From Parcubacteria group bacterium (lineage in GTDB: Bacteria > Patescibacteriota > Minisyncoccia > UBA6257 > JAAZHW01): DNA of 15,189 bases. A program made the translations under genes and the position numbers. The notes under the pieces were generated by a model. That model did no database searches. It had not been told where the DNA came from and saw only the letters and a list, made by a program, of their open reading frames with translations. The DNA lies in the NCBI GenBank assembly GCA_012510515.1, contig JAAZHW010000037.1, positions 1-15,189 on the forward strand. The letters are read 5' to 3'. The stretch's first letter is position 1. Every line of letters begins with the position of its first letter. This document shows positions 1 to 6,143 of the stretch, in pieces.

Positions 1-140
1 AAACAGCAGTGATAGTTGCACAATGCTAAAAGCCGAGGGATCCTTCACTACGTTCAGGATGACACTAAAAAAACAGCAGCAATAGTTGCACAATATTGAA
101 AGTTATGGGATCCTTCGCGGGCTGAAGGCCCTCAGGATGA
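1..140. repeat. Two tandem copies of a palindromic repeat (spacer plus hairpin)
   Basis: There are two diverged direct copies, at 1-63 and 71-140. Each begins with AAACAGCAG, runs through a spacer containing ATAGTTGCACAAT, and ends in a hairpin whose arms are GGGATCCTTC and a CAGGATGA segment. The first hairpin centre is short (ACTACGTT); the second has a longer centre. The same spacer and hairpin arms recur at 3859-4118 and 13321-13530, so this is an interspersed family. The first copy may continue to the left of the window. No protein is encoded here. GC content is clearly higher than in the neighbouring genes. Confidence 0.85.
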
Positions 141-174
141 TACGAGCCACACGAGTTAAGTGTTGTCTATTATT

Positions 175-203
175 TTGATTTTTAAATTTTTATTGTGTAT
201 ACT
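175..203 (+). promoter_or_regulatory. Sigma70-type promoter, predicted leaderless
   Basis: The -35 element is TTGATT (175-180), followed by a 17-nt spacer and the -10 element TATACT (198-203). A start site 6-7 nt downstream of the -10 falls on the ATG at 210, so the transcript would have essentially no 5' leader. This also argues against the in-frame GTG at 195, which lies upstream of the -10 element. Confidence 0.6.
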
Positions 204-209
204 TATTAT

Positions 210-1712
210 ATGCATAAAAAAACAAGACGAGTAATTTTTTATGTAGCTGTTTTTGTTTTTATAATCATTAGCTCATTGATAGTAGCTTATTCGTGGGGTT
301 ATCGTTTTGATAAAGAAAAAAGGGAATTAGTGTTAACTGGTGGATTATATCTTAAAACAAATGTTTCCAAACCTCAAATTTATCTTGATGGTGAATTTTT
401 AGAAAATGCTACCCCCGGATTGCTTAATAGTGGCATTTTTTTGTCTAATTTATTACCGGATATCCATCAAATAGAGGTTAAAAAGAATAATTATTTTTCT
501 TGGCAAAAAAATGTTGAAGTTAAATCGCAAATGGTGACAACATTTTTCTCTGTTGTTCTTTTGCCTCAAAATCCATTGATAACGGATATTTATAAAATAG
601 CAACCATCACAACAGAAACAACAACTCCTAAAATAATAACTGAGGACGTTGTTGATTTTTTGCCATTGAATAATAATAAAGAAATTATCGTTCAAATAAA
701 AGAATCAGCCACAACAACAAATGCTATTTTAAAAATTCATAATTATTTAAATAAAAATACCAATTCTTCTTCTAATTCCGATGTGGAAATTTATCGTCAA
801 AAATTAGCCAAAAAAGAAAATCTTAATTTAATTCCTAATTTAAAAATCAATGATTCTGATGGAAACGAAATTATTTTTGATTTAACTAAAAATAAAATTA
901 AAACTTATTATCTTTGGCAAAGAATTAATCCTGAAAACTTAATTAATTTATCCAGCGAAATAGCCGATACTTTTAAATTGAAAAATCCTATTCAAAAAAT
1001 AGTTTTTTATCCCAATATTGAAAATAAGTATATTGTTTTAAGCGGAAAAGATTTATATTTTATCGATTTTGATAAGAATGAGGCGATAAAAAAAGTTACT
1101 AATGTTTTGGATTTTTTTATTAGAGATTATTCTCTTTTTTGGTTAGATTATAACGGTTCGGTTTTTGGTTATAATTTAATTCTTGATAATTCTACCCCAT
1201 TAGGAATCATTGAGTTGAAAAAAGATATTGCTATTAAAAAAGCGGATATTTCTCATAGCAATCAGATTGCTCTTTTATTTGATGATAATGTTTTATATTT
1301 ATTTAAAGCCGGGGAAGATATAGAAAAAAAAGAAAATGTTTTTAATTTTTCCTTTTCGCCAGATAATAGAAAATTAGCTTATATTAATGATAAAAATGAA
1401 TTGCGAGTGGAATTTTTAACCGATATTAATAGCGGTGATGTTTTAAGAAAAAAAGGTGACAATATTTTAATTACTAAAACAAAAAATAGTAATGAAAAAA
1501 TAGGATGGTATAGTGATAGCGAGCATTTAATTATTCAAAGTGGTTCAAAAATTTATTTTGCCGAAATTGATGATAGAGATAAAATTAATATTTTTGAAGA
1601 AAATTTTGATTTTGATAATTTTTTATTGACGAGCAATAAAAACGGTACTATTTGGGGAATTTCGTCAAAACTTATTCAAAAAATAGATTTGCTTTATGAA
1701 AATATAATTTAG
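210..1712 (+). CDS. Membrane-anchored PEGA-domain protein with propeller-like C-terminal region
   Basis: The protein is about 500 residues. A basic N-terminus (MHKKTRR) precedes one hydrophobic helix at about residues 8-27, which predicts a single-pass anchor with the bulk outside the membrane. A PEGA-like domain follows at about residues 40-105: 'GGLYLKTNVSKPQIYLDGEF' then 'LLPDIHQIEVKKNNYFSWQK', with the usual 'x-V-x-LDG' turn and the 'I-V-K-Y-W' ending. The remaining ~390 residues are rich in short beta-like blocks such as 'KYIVLSGKDLYFIDFD' and 'FSFSPDNRKLAYINDKNELR', which resemble beta-propeller blades. PEGA domains are found in surface-layer and envelope proteins. It lies 6 nt upstream of a PilB-like ATPase gene, so the two are probably co-transcribed, and a role at the envelope or pilus base is an inference. 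I chose ATG 210 over GTG 195 because of the promoter position. The exact function is unknown. Confidence 0.8.
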   Translation: MHKKTRRVIFYVAVFVFIIISSLIVAYSWGYRFDKEKRELVLTGGLYLKTNVSKPQIYLDGEFLENATPGLLNSGIFLSNLLPDIHQIEVKKNNYFSWQKNVEVKSQMVTTFFSVVLLPQNPLITDIYKIATITTETTTPKIITEDVVDFLPLNNNKEIIVQIKESATTTNAILKIHNYLNKNTNSSSNSDVEIYRQKLAKKENLNLIPNLKINDSDGNEIIFDLTKNKIKTYYLWQRINPENLINLSSEIADTFKLKNPIQKIVFYPNIENKYIVLSGKDLYFIDFDKNEAIKKVTNVLDFFIRDYSLFWLDYNGSVFGYNLILDNSTPLGIIELKKDIAIKKADISHSNQIALLFDDNVLYLFKAGEDIEKKENVFNFSFSPDNRKLAYINDKNELRVEFLTDINSGDVLRKKGDNILITKTKNSNEKIGWYSDSEHLIIQSGSKIYFAEIDDRDKINIFEENFDFDNFLLTSNKNGTIWGISSKLIQKIDLLYENII

Positions 1713-1718
1713 AAAAAT

Positions 1719-3398
1719 ATGGAAAACGATGATAAAGAAAAAAAATTAGAAGAAATATTATCTACTGTTAAAGAATCAGCTGAAGAAAGAGAAGCTAAAA
1801 GATTAGCGGAAAATTTGAATTTAGAATATATTGATTTGACTAGATTTGCGCCGCAAACTCAGCCATTATCTTTAATTAGTGAAGAAGAATCGCGAAGAGC
1901 TTTGTGTGTGCCATTTAATTCACAACAAAGAGAAGTTTTTTTAGCTTGTAAAAATCCGGCTTTAGAAGCGACTCAGCAAATTATTAATAATTTAAAAAAT
2001 CAAGGTTATAAGGTGCAAATTTTTATTGTTTCTCTTAATTCTTTGGAAAATTTATGGAAGGGGTATCAGTTTATCACTGGTCGAAAAAAAAATATTACAG
2101 GTGGATTAGAGATTAATAAGGAACAATTAGCTCAATTATTTCAAGAAATTAAAAATATTGCTATTTTGAAAGAAAAAATAAAAAGCTTTGAGAGTCCTTA
2201 TATTTCTCAAATTTTTGAAATTATTTTAGCCGGCGCTTTAAAAATGGATGCTTCTGATATTCACATTGAACCAGAAGAAATGGCCGTAAGATTGCGTTAT
2301 CGATTAGATGGCGTTCTTCAAGACATATCTGATATTTCAGAGCATTATTATCGTTCTATTCTTTCTCGAATTAAATTATTAGGAGGAATGAAAATAAATA
2401 TTCACACTTCGCCTCAAGATGGTCGTTTTACCATTAAAACAGATGAAGCGGATATTGAAGTGCGTGTTTCTATTATTCCGAGCGCTTACGGGGAAACAAT
2501 CGTTATGCGTTTATTAGATCCGCGAAAAATTAAATTGGATTTAAAAGATTTAGGATTTAGAGAAGATGATTTAGCCGTTATTGAAGAACAAATTGCTCGT
2601 CCTAATGGTTTGATTTTAAATACCGGTCCCACTGGTTCTGGTAAGACAACTACTTTATACGCTTTTTTACAGAAAATTTATAATCCCGAAATTAAAATTA
2701 TTACTATTGAGGACCCAATAGAATATCATTTAGAAGGAATTACTCAAACTCAAGTAAATTTAACTAGAGATTATACTTTTGCTAGTGGTTTACGCTCTAT
2801 TCTACGACAAGACCCCGATGTTATTTTAATTGGAGAAATTCGAGACAATGAAACAGCAGAAATTGCAATGAACGCGGCTTTAACTGGACATATTGTTTTT
2901 TCTACTCTTCATACTAATGACGCTTGTGGAGCTATTCCGCGGTTGCTGGATATGAAAGTTCAATCAGCGATTTTGGCGCCTGCTTTAAATTTAATTATTG
3001 CTCAACGATTATTAAGAAAATTATGTGTTCATTGTAAAGAAGAGGTTGAGGCGACGCCAGAACAATCCGAAAAAATAAAATCAATGATGGCTAAAATGCC
3101 CGAGAGAGTAAAAAAACCAAATTTAGGCAATAAAATAACTTTTTATAAATCAAAAGGTTGTAATGAATGTAATGGCACGGGTTATAAAGGGCGAGTGGCA
3201 GTAGCGGAATTATTAGTAGTTGATAGAGATATTCAAGATTTGATTTCTCGTGATGATAAAATTCCGAACGCTAATGAAATTAAAGATTTGGCTTTAAAAA
3301 AAGGAATGACAACAATGGAAGACGATGCTGTTTTGAAAATTTTAACTGGCATTACGAGTTTGTCTGAAGCCGAAAACGTAATTGGAAAAATATTTTAA
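1719..3398 (+). CDS. pilB: Type IV pilus assembly / type II secretion ATPase (PilB/GspE family)
   Basis: This 559-residue protein has the length usual for GspE/PilB hexameric ATPases, which power pilin polymerisation at the cytoplasmic face of the inner membrane. The N-terminal ~150 residues fit a short MshEN-type domain. The ATPase core includes 'ASDIHIEP' and an Asp/His-box region. The Walker A motif GPTGSGKTTT is at about residues 303-312, with Lys309. The Walker B region DPDVILIGEIRD is at about 365-376, with Glu373, and is followed by the His-box 'GHIVFSTLHTNDA'. Two Cys pairs, C436-x2-C439 and C481-x2-C484, form the zinc-binding insert typical of PilB/GspE. All catalytic motifs are intact, so the enzyme should be active. 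No other pilus genes (pilC, pilM, pilin) are visible here. The gene symbol is a family-level choice; GspE would be equally defensible. No Shine-Dalgarno sequence precedes the ATG. Confidence 0.93.
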   Translation: MENDDKEKKLEEILSTVKESAEEREAKRLAENLNLEYIDLTRFAPQTQPLSLISEEESRRALCVPFNSQQREVFLACKNPALEATQQIINNLKNQGYKVQIFIVSLNSLENLWKGYQFITGRKKNITGGLEINKEQLAQLFQEIKNIAILKEKIKSFESPYISQIFEIILAGALKMDASDIHIEPEEMAVRLRYRLDGVLQDISDISEHYYRSILSRIKLLGGMKINIHTSPQDGRFTIKTDEADIEVRVSIIPSAYGETIVMRLLDPRKIKLDLKDLGFREDDLAVIEEQIARPNGLILNTGPTGSGKTTTLYAFLQKIYNPEIKIITIEDPIEYHLEGITQTQVNLTRDYTFASGLRSILRQDPDVILIGEIRDNETAEIAMNAALTGHIVFSTLHTNDACGAIPRLLDMKVQSAILAPALNLIIAQRLLRKLCVHCKEEVEATPEQSEKIKSMMAKMPERVKKPNLGNKITFYKSKGCNECNGTGYKGRVAVAELLVVDRDIQDLISRDDKIPNANEIKDLALKKGMTTMEDDAVLKILTGITSLSEAENVIGKIF

Positions 3399-3407
3399 TT
3401 AATTTAG

Positions 3408-3416
3408 TTATCCACA
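3408..3416 (+). promoter_or_regulatory. Single DnaA-box match
   Basis: TTATCCACA is an exact match to the E. coli strong DnaA box, 10 nt before the -35 of the first promoter. I see no second good box nearby, so this does not look like an origin. It could be a DnaA regulatory site or a chance match. Confidence 0.35.
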
Positions 3417-3425
3417 GTTAATAAT

Positions 3426-3454
3426 TTGACAAAAGTTATTATTATTTATATAAT
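3426..3454 (+). promoter_or_regulatory. Consensus sigma70-type promoter (upstream of ncRNA)
   Basis: TTGACA (3426-3431), a 17-nt spacer and TATAAT (3449-3454) match the sigma70 consensus perfectly. Transcription would start near 3461 and run rightward into the ncRNA region. There is no coding sequence downstream before 4323, so it probably adds a longer precursor or alternative start for the ncRNA. Confidence 0.75.
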
Positions 3455-3515
3455 CAGATGTTAATTTTTCTTTCAAAAATTAGTAAAATTTAATTGCAAT
3501 AAGGTTGTTAATTAA

Positions 3516-3557
3516 AATAGTTAAACTATTGACATATATATTATTCTATGTTATAAT
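3516..3557 (+). promoter_or_regulatory. Consensus promoter of the ncRNA with overlapping inverted repeat
   Basis: TTGACA (3529-3534), a 17-nt spacer and TATAAT (3552-3557) give a second perfect sigma70-type promoter about 103 nt after the first. Its expected start site is near 3564. A perfect 7-bp inverted repeat, AATAGTT-A-AACTATT (3516-3530), runs into the -35 element and could be an operator. Whether any regulator binds there is unknown. Confidence 0.75.
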
Positions 3558-3563
3558 AACCTT

Positions 3564-3790
3564 GTTCTTAAAAAAAGGAAATTGTGTAAATGGCCTTTTC
3601 AACCTGGGGGCAATTGGCGTTATTTTTTAACCCAATTAATAGCCTATAGGGAATTTTTTTAAGGGTAACTTGGTGGAAACTGGGTTATTTTGTCCGCTTG
3701 TTATTGTGGACTAGCCTTAGAAAATTCTTGAGCTCGCATTTTGTTTGCGAGATTTAATTGCCTCCGGGTTGAAGGGGCTATTTTTATTTT
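3564..3790 (+). ncRNA. Unrecognised structured small RNA with 25-bp closing helix
   Basis: No protein-coding signal is present, but pairing is strong. Positions 3591-3615 pair with 3756-3780 for 25 consecutive base pairs (20 Watson-Crick, 5 G-U), extended by three A-U pairs into the following T-run. Inside are a helix of about 13 bp with one bulge (3651-3664 with 3715-3727), a 6-bp hairpin GTCCGC/GTGGAC (3692-3711), a 6-bp hairpin CTCGCA/TGCGAG (3733-3751), and a possible 7-bp pseudoknot TAACCCA (3628-3634) with TGGGTTA (3681-3687). A consensus promoter lies just upstream, and TTTTTATTTT (3781-3790) follows the closing helix, consistent with intrinsic termination. Long closing helix, size and strong promoter recall 6S RNA, but I cannot align it to 6S. 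I see no tmRNA T-arm or CCA end, no RNase P 'GAGGAAAGTCC' core and no SRP 'GTCCGGAAGG' loop. The family is therefore unassigned. Confidence 0.75.
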
Positions 3791-3813
3791 AAAAGAATGA
3801 TTGATAAAATTGT

Positions 3814-3846
3814 GTGGCGGCGAAAGCCTTTGGCTTTCGCCGCCAC
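3814..3846. repeat. Perfect 15-bp hairpin with GGCGGCGAA arm
   Basis: GTGGCGGCGAAAGCC (3814-3828) pairs perfectly with 3832-3846 around a 3-nt loop. It is far more GC-rich than its surroundings and shares the GGCGGCGAA arm with the hairpin at 4212-4245. It lies 24 nt past the ncRNA's T-run. It could be a backup terminator, but the following CGTTTGTTT is a poor U-tract. Confidence 0.8.
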
Positions 3847-3858
3847 CGTTTGTTTAAT

Positions 3859-3975
3859 GTCATCCTGAGGGTTTCAACCCCTGCCTGCCGGCAGGCAGGC
3901 GAAGGATCCCATGTCTTTCAGCAATAATCAGCAATCATTACTGTGGATGGGATTCTTCGCTACGCTCAGAATGAC
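3859..3975. repeat. Composite palindromic repeat, copy B1
   Basis: One hairpin has arms GTCATCCTGAG (from 3859) and GAAGGATCCC (3901-3910), with an internal perfect 20-bp palindrome at 3880-3899 made of CCTG/CCGG blocks. A conserved spacer of about 38 nt follows. A second hairpin, in opposite orientation, has arms GGGATTCTTC (3949-3958) and AGAATGAC (3968-3975). Read on the - strand, the spacer (CACAGTAATGATTGCTGATT...) matches the spacer of the copy at 13365-13461. Confidence 0.85.
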
Positions 3976-3990
3976 AGCTGTTTTTTTAGC

Positions 3991-4118
3991 GTCATCCTGA
4001 ACGCAGTCCCGCCTACGGCGGGTAAAGAAGAATCCCACGGCTTTCAAGAAATATACAACTATCACTGCTGTGCGTGGGATTCCTGCCTATCGGTAAGCGG
4101 GGCTTCACTCAGGATGAC
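3991..4118. repeat. Composite palindromic repeat, copy B2
   Basis: This copy runs from GTCATCCTGA (3991) through CCCGCCTACGGCGGG and AAGAATCCCACG, then a spacer, then GTGGGATTCC, ending at AGGATGAC (4111-4118). On the - strand its spacer reads CAGCAGTGATAGTTG..., matching the spacer at 1-63. The core CCCGCCTACGGCGGG is also present in the copy at 13474-13530. Open frames across this region are products of the repeat and not genes. Confidence 0.85.
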
Positions 4119-4211
4119 ATCGGTGAGAGATTATATTTAAAATCAGACTAATAAATACTTATTTTAAAAATTTTTTATTTATTAAAACAATCTATTAAAA
4201 ATGATAGTTAG
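4119..4211. other. Non-coding AT-rich linker
   Basis: This stretch joins repeat B2 to the next hairpin. It begins with ATCGGTGAG, which also follows the copy ending at 13461 in the form ATCGGTAAG. The rest is A/T-only low-complexity DNA with weak inverted AATAAA/TTTATT segments. No gene is visible. Confidence 0.6.
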
Positions 4212-4275
4212 GCGGCGGCGAAGTTTTAAAAAACTTCGCCGCCGCTTCTATTCGTTTTTCGTTTTTCGTTTTTTT
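4212..4275 (+). terminator. GC-rich 16-bp hairpin followed by CGTTTTT tandem repeat
   Basis: A perfect 16-bp stem begins GCGGCGGCGAAG (4212-4227 with 4230-4245) around AA. After TTCTATT come three tandem CGTTTTT units (4253-4275), giving an interrupted T-rich tract. The arrangement could act as a terminator for upstream rightward transcription just before alaS. The tract starts 7 nt after the stem, which is further than in classical intrinsic terminators, so function is uncertain. The hairpin itself is unambiguous. Confidence 0.55.
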
Positions 4276-4287
4276 AAATTAAAAAAT

Positions 4288-4316
4288 TTGAAATTTTAAG
4301 ATTTGTATTTAATATT
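4288..4316 (+). promoter_or_regulatory. Possible leaderless promoter of alaS
   Basis: TTGAAA (4288-4293) is followed by a 16-17 nt spacer and TAATAT / AATATT (4310-4316). The predicted start site coincides with the alaS ATG at 4323, as for the gene at 210. The -10 match is weak in such AT-rich DNA. Confidence 0.35.
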
Positions 4317-4322
4317 TATTAT

Positions 4323-6098
4323 ATGACAGCTAATGAATTAAGAGAAAAATTTTTAAAATTTTTTGAAGAACGAGAGCATAAAATTTTACCATCTTCATCT
4401 TTAATTCCCGAAAATGATCCAACGGTACTTTTTACAACAGCCGGAATGCACTCTCTAATTCCTTTTTTATTAGGAGAAAAACATCCAGCCGGTTCTCGTT
4501 TGTGTAAAATTCAAGAATGTTTAAGAACAGATGATATTGAAAAAGTTGGAGATATTGCGCATTTAACCTTTTTTGAAATGTTGGGCAACTGGTCATTGGG
4601 TGATTATTTTAAAAAAGAAGCAATAGAATGGAGTTACGAATTTTTAACAGCCAAAGATTGGTTAAATTTAGATAAAGATAAATTAGCGATAACGTGTTTT
4701 GGAAATGATAAGCAATTTTCGCGCGATGAAGAATCAGCTCAAATTTGGGAAAATTTAGGGATTGCTAAAAATCGCATCGCTTTTTTAGGAAAAAAAGATA
4801 ATTGGTGGGGTCCCATTAATGATGCTGGTCCTTGTGGTCCGGATACAGAAATATTTTATTGGGTAGGCGAAAGCAAAGCGCCAGAAGTTTTTGATCCGCA
4901 AAATAATAATTGGGTAGAAATTTGGAATAATGTTTTTATGACTTATAACAAAACCAAAGAAGGAAATTTTGAATTACTTCAACAAAAAAATGTTGATACG
5001 GGAATGGGATTAGAACGGACATTAGCGGTGATTAATCATCTGCCATCGGTTTTTGAAACAGAACTTTTTTTGCCGTTGATAAAACAATTAGAATTAATTA
5101 GTAAAAAGAAATACGAAAATTATCCAAGAGAATTTCGAATTATTGCCGACCATTTAAAAGCAGCTATTTTTCTTTTGTCAGAAAAATTAGAGCCTTCTAA
5201 TGTTGAACGAGGTTATGTTTTAAGAAGATTGATTAGAAGAGCAGTGCGTTTCGGACGTTTGTTAGAGATTAAAGAAATTTTTTCTTTTAAAATGCTGGCG
5301 CCCGTAATAGAAATTTATGGCAATGTTTATCCTTTAATTAAAGAAAATAAAGATTTTATTGAGGAACAATTAGTTAAAGAAGAAGAAAAATTTAGTAAAA
5401 CTTTATTAAAAGGAATGAATATTTTAGAAAAAATAGTTGAAAATCAAAAATCTTTTTCTGGCAAACAAGCTTTTGATTTATATCAAAGCTATGGTTTTCC
5501 TTTAGAATTAATTAAAGAAATAATAAAAGAAAAAGACATCAGGTTTGATGAAAAAGAATTTGAAGAAGAATTTAAAAAACATCAAGAATTATCGCGAACA
5601 GCTTCATCGGGAATGTTTAAGGGGGGATTAACAACTCATTCCGAAAAAGCAATAAAATATCACACCGCCACACATCTTTTGCATCGGGCATTAAGAGATG
5701 TTTTGGGTGAAGAAGTTGAGCAGAGAGGTAGTAATATTAATGAAGAACGTTTGCGATTTGATTATTCCTGTTCTAAAAAACCGACAGCTGAACAATTAAA
5801 AAAAATAGAAGAAATTGTTAATGAAAAAATTCAAGAAAATTTGTCAGTAATTAAAAAAGAGATGAGTTTAAAAGAAGCCAAAGAATTAGGAGCAATTGGA
5901 CTTTTTGAAGATAAATATGGAGAAAGGGTGAGTGTTTATTTTATCGGCGGAGAAGAAAATAATTTGAAGACGGCTTATTCTAAAGAAATTTGTGGTGGGC
6001 CTCATGTAATTAATACTAATGTTTTGGGTTATTTTAAAATTATAAAAGAAGAAGCAGTTTCTTCGGGGGTAAGAAGAATCAAGGCTATTTTAGAATAA
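4323..6098 (+). CDS. alaS: Alanyl-tRNA synthetase, minimal form
   Basis: This class II enzyme charges tRNA-Ala with alanine. It has 591 residues, against roughly 875 in E. coli. The catalytic domain is clear from 'LIPENDPTVLFTTAGM', 'HLTFFEMLGNWSLGDYFK', 'DAGPCGPDTEIFYW', 'NVDTGMGLERTLAVI' and 'RIIADHLKAAIFLL...RGYVLRRLIRRAVRFGR', with tRNA-recognition helices up to about residue 430. The editing domain is present: HTATHLLH at residues 447-454 (the HxxxH site) and CGGPH near the end in place of the usual CGGTH. Compared with E. coli, the segment before the editing site is shorter by about 110 residues, which corresponds to the beta-barrel subdomain carrying 'FYAESGGQVGD'. The protein ends at 'GVRRIKAILE', so the C-Ala domain is absent. 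Both losses look like clean domain deletions because the reading frame is intact and the conserved blocks on either side remain. No Shine-Dalgarno sequence is seen. Confidence 0.96.
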   Translation: MTANELREKFLKFFEEREHKILPSSSLIPENDPTVLFTTAGMHSLIPFLLGEKHPAGSRLCKIQECLRTDDIEKVGDIAHLTFFEMLGNWSLGDYFKKEAIEWSYEFLTAKDWLNLDKDKLAITCFGNDKQFSRDEESAQIWENLGIAKNRIAFLGKKDNWWGPINDAGPCGPDTEIFYWVGESKAPEVFDPQNNNWVEIWNNVFMTYNKTKEGNFELLQQKNVDTGMGLERTLAVINHLPSVFETELFLPLIKQLELISKKKYENYPREFRIIADHLKAAIFLLSEKLEPSNVERGYVLRRLIRRAVRFGRLLEIKEIFSFKMLAPVIEIYGNVYPLIKENKDFIEEQLVKEEEKFSKTLLKGMNILEKIVENQKSFSGKQAFDLYQSYGFPLELIKEIIKEKDIRFDEKEFEEEFKKHQELSRTASSGMFKGGLTTHSEKAIKYHTATHLLHRALRDVLGEEVEQRGSNINEERLRFDYSCSKKPTAEQLKKIEEIVNEKIQENLSVIKKEMSLKEAKELGAIGLFEDKYGERVSVYFIGGEENNLKTAYSKEICGGPHVINTNVLGYFKIIKEEAVSSGVRRIKAILE

Positions 6099-6110
6099 AA
6101 TAAAAAGGAG

Positions 6111-6135
6111 TATAATATATTTATAATATATTATA
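6111..6135. repeat. AT-only perfect inverted repeat between alaS and the next gene
   Basis: TATAATATAT (6111-6120) and ATATATTATA (6126-6135) form a perfect 10-bp inverted repeat with a 5-nt loop. AAAAAGGAG lies immediately upstream (6102-6110), too far from the ATG at 6144 unless the hairpin folds and brings it closer. The TATAAT within it could also serve as a -10 element, but no -35 is visible. Confidence 0.5.
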
Positions 6136-6143
6136 GAAGCCAA

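Noticed and set aside
195..209. GTG start at 195 for the PEGA protein
   Set aside because: The -10 element overlaps codons 2-3 of this version, and the likely transcript starts at about 210, where an ATG and a normal basic N-terminus begin.
453..695. 80-codon open frame on the - strand
   Set aside because: Antisense to the PEGA-domain gene; low-complexity AT-rich translation with no promoter or family match.
3408..3560. Replication origin
   Set aside because: Only one good DnaA box is present, with no dnaA, dnaN, rpmH or gyrB nearby.
3564..3790. tmRNA, RNase P RNA or SRP RNA
   Set aside because: No tRNA-like 3' end with T-arm and CCA, no GAGGAAAGTCC or ACAGAAA core, and no GTCCGGAAGG tetraloop region. 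A 6S-like identity was considered but could not be confirmed by eye.
3859..4118. CRISPR array
   Set aside because: The repeats are palindromic, diverged, in both orientations and irregularly spaced, with a conserved and not unique spacer; no cas genes are present.
3943..4140. 65-codon open frame on the + strand
   Set aside because: It lies entirely on the palindromic repeats B1-B2; the peptide (e.g. 'ILRYAQNDS') is the translation of the repeat arms, and no family resemblance is seen.
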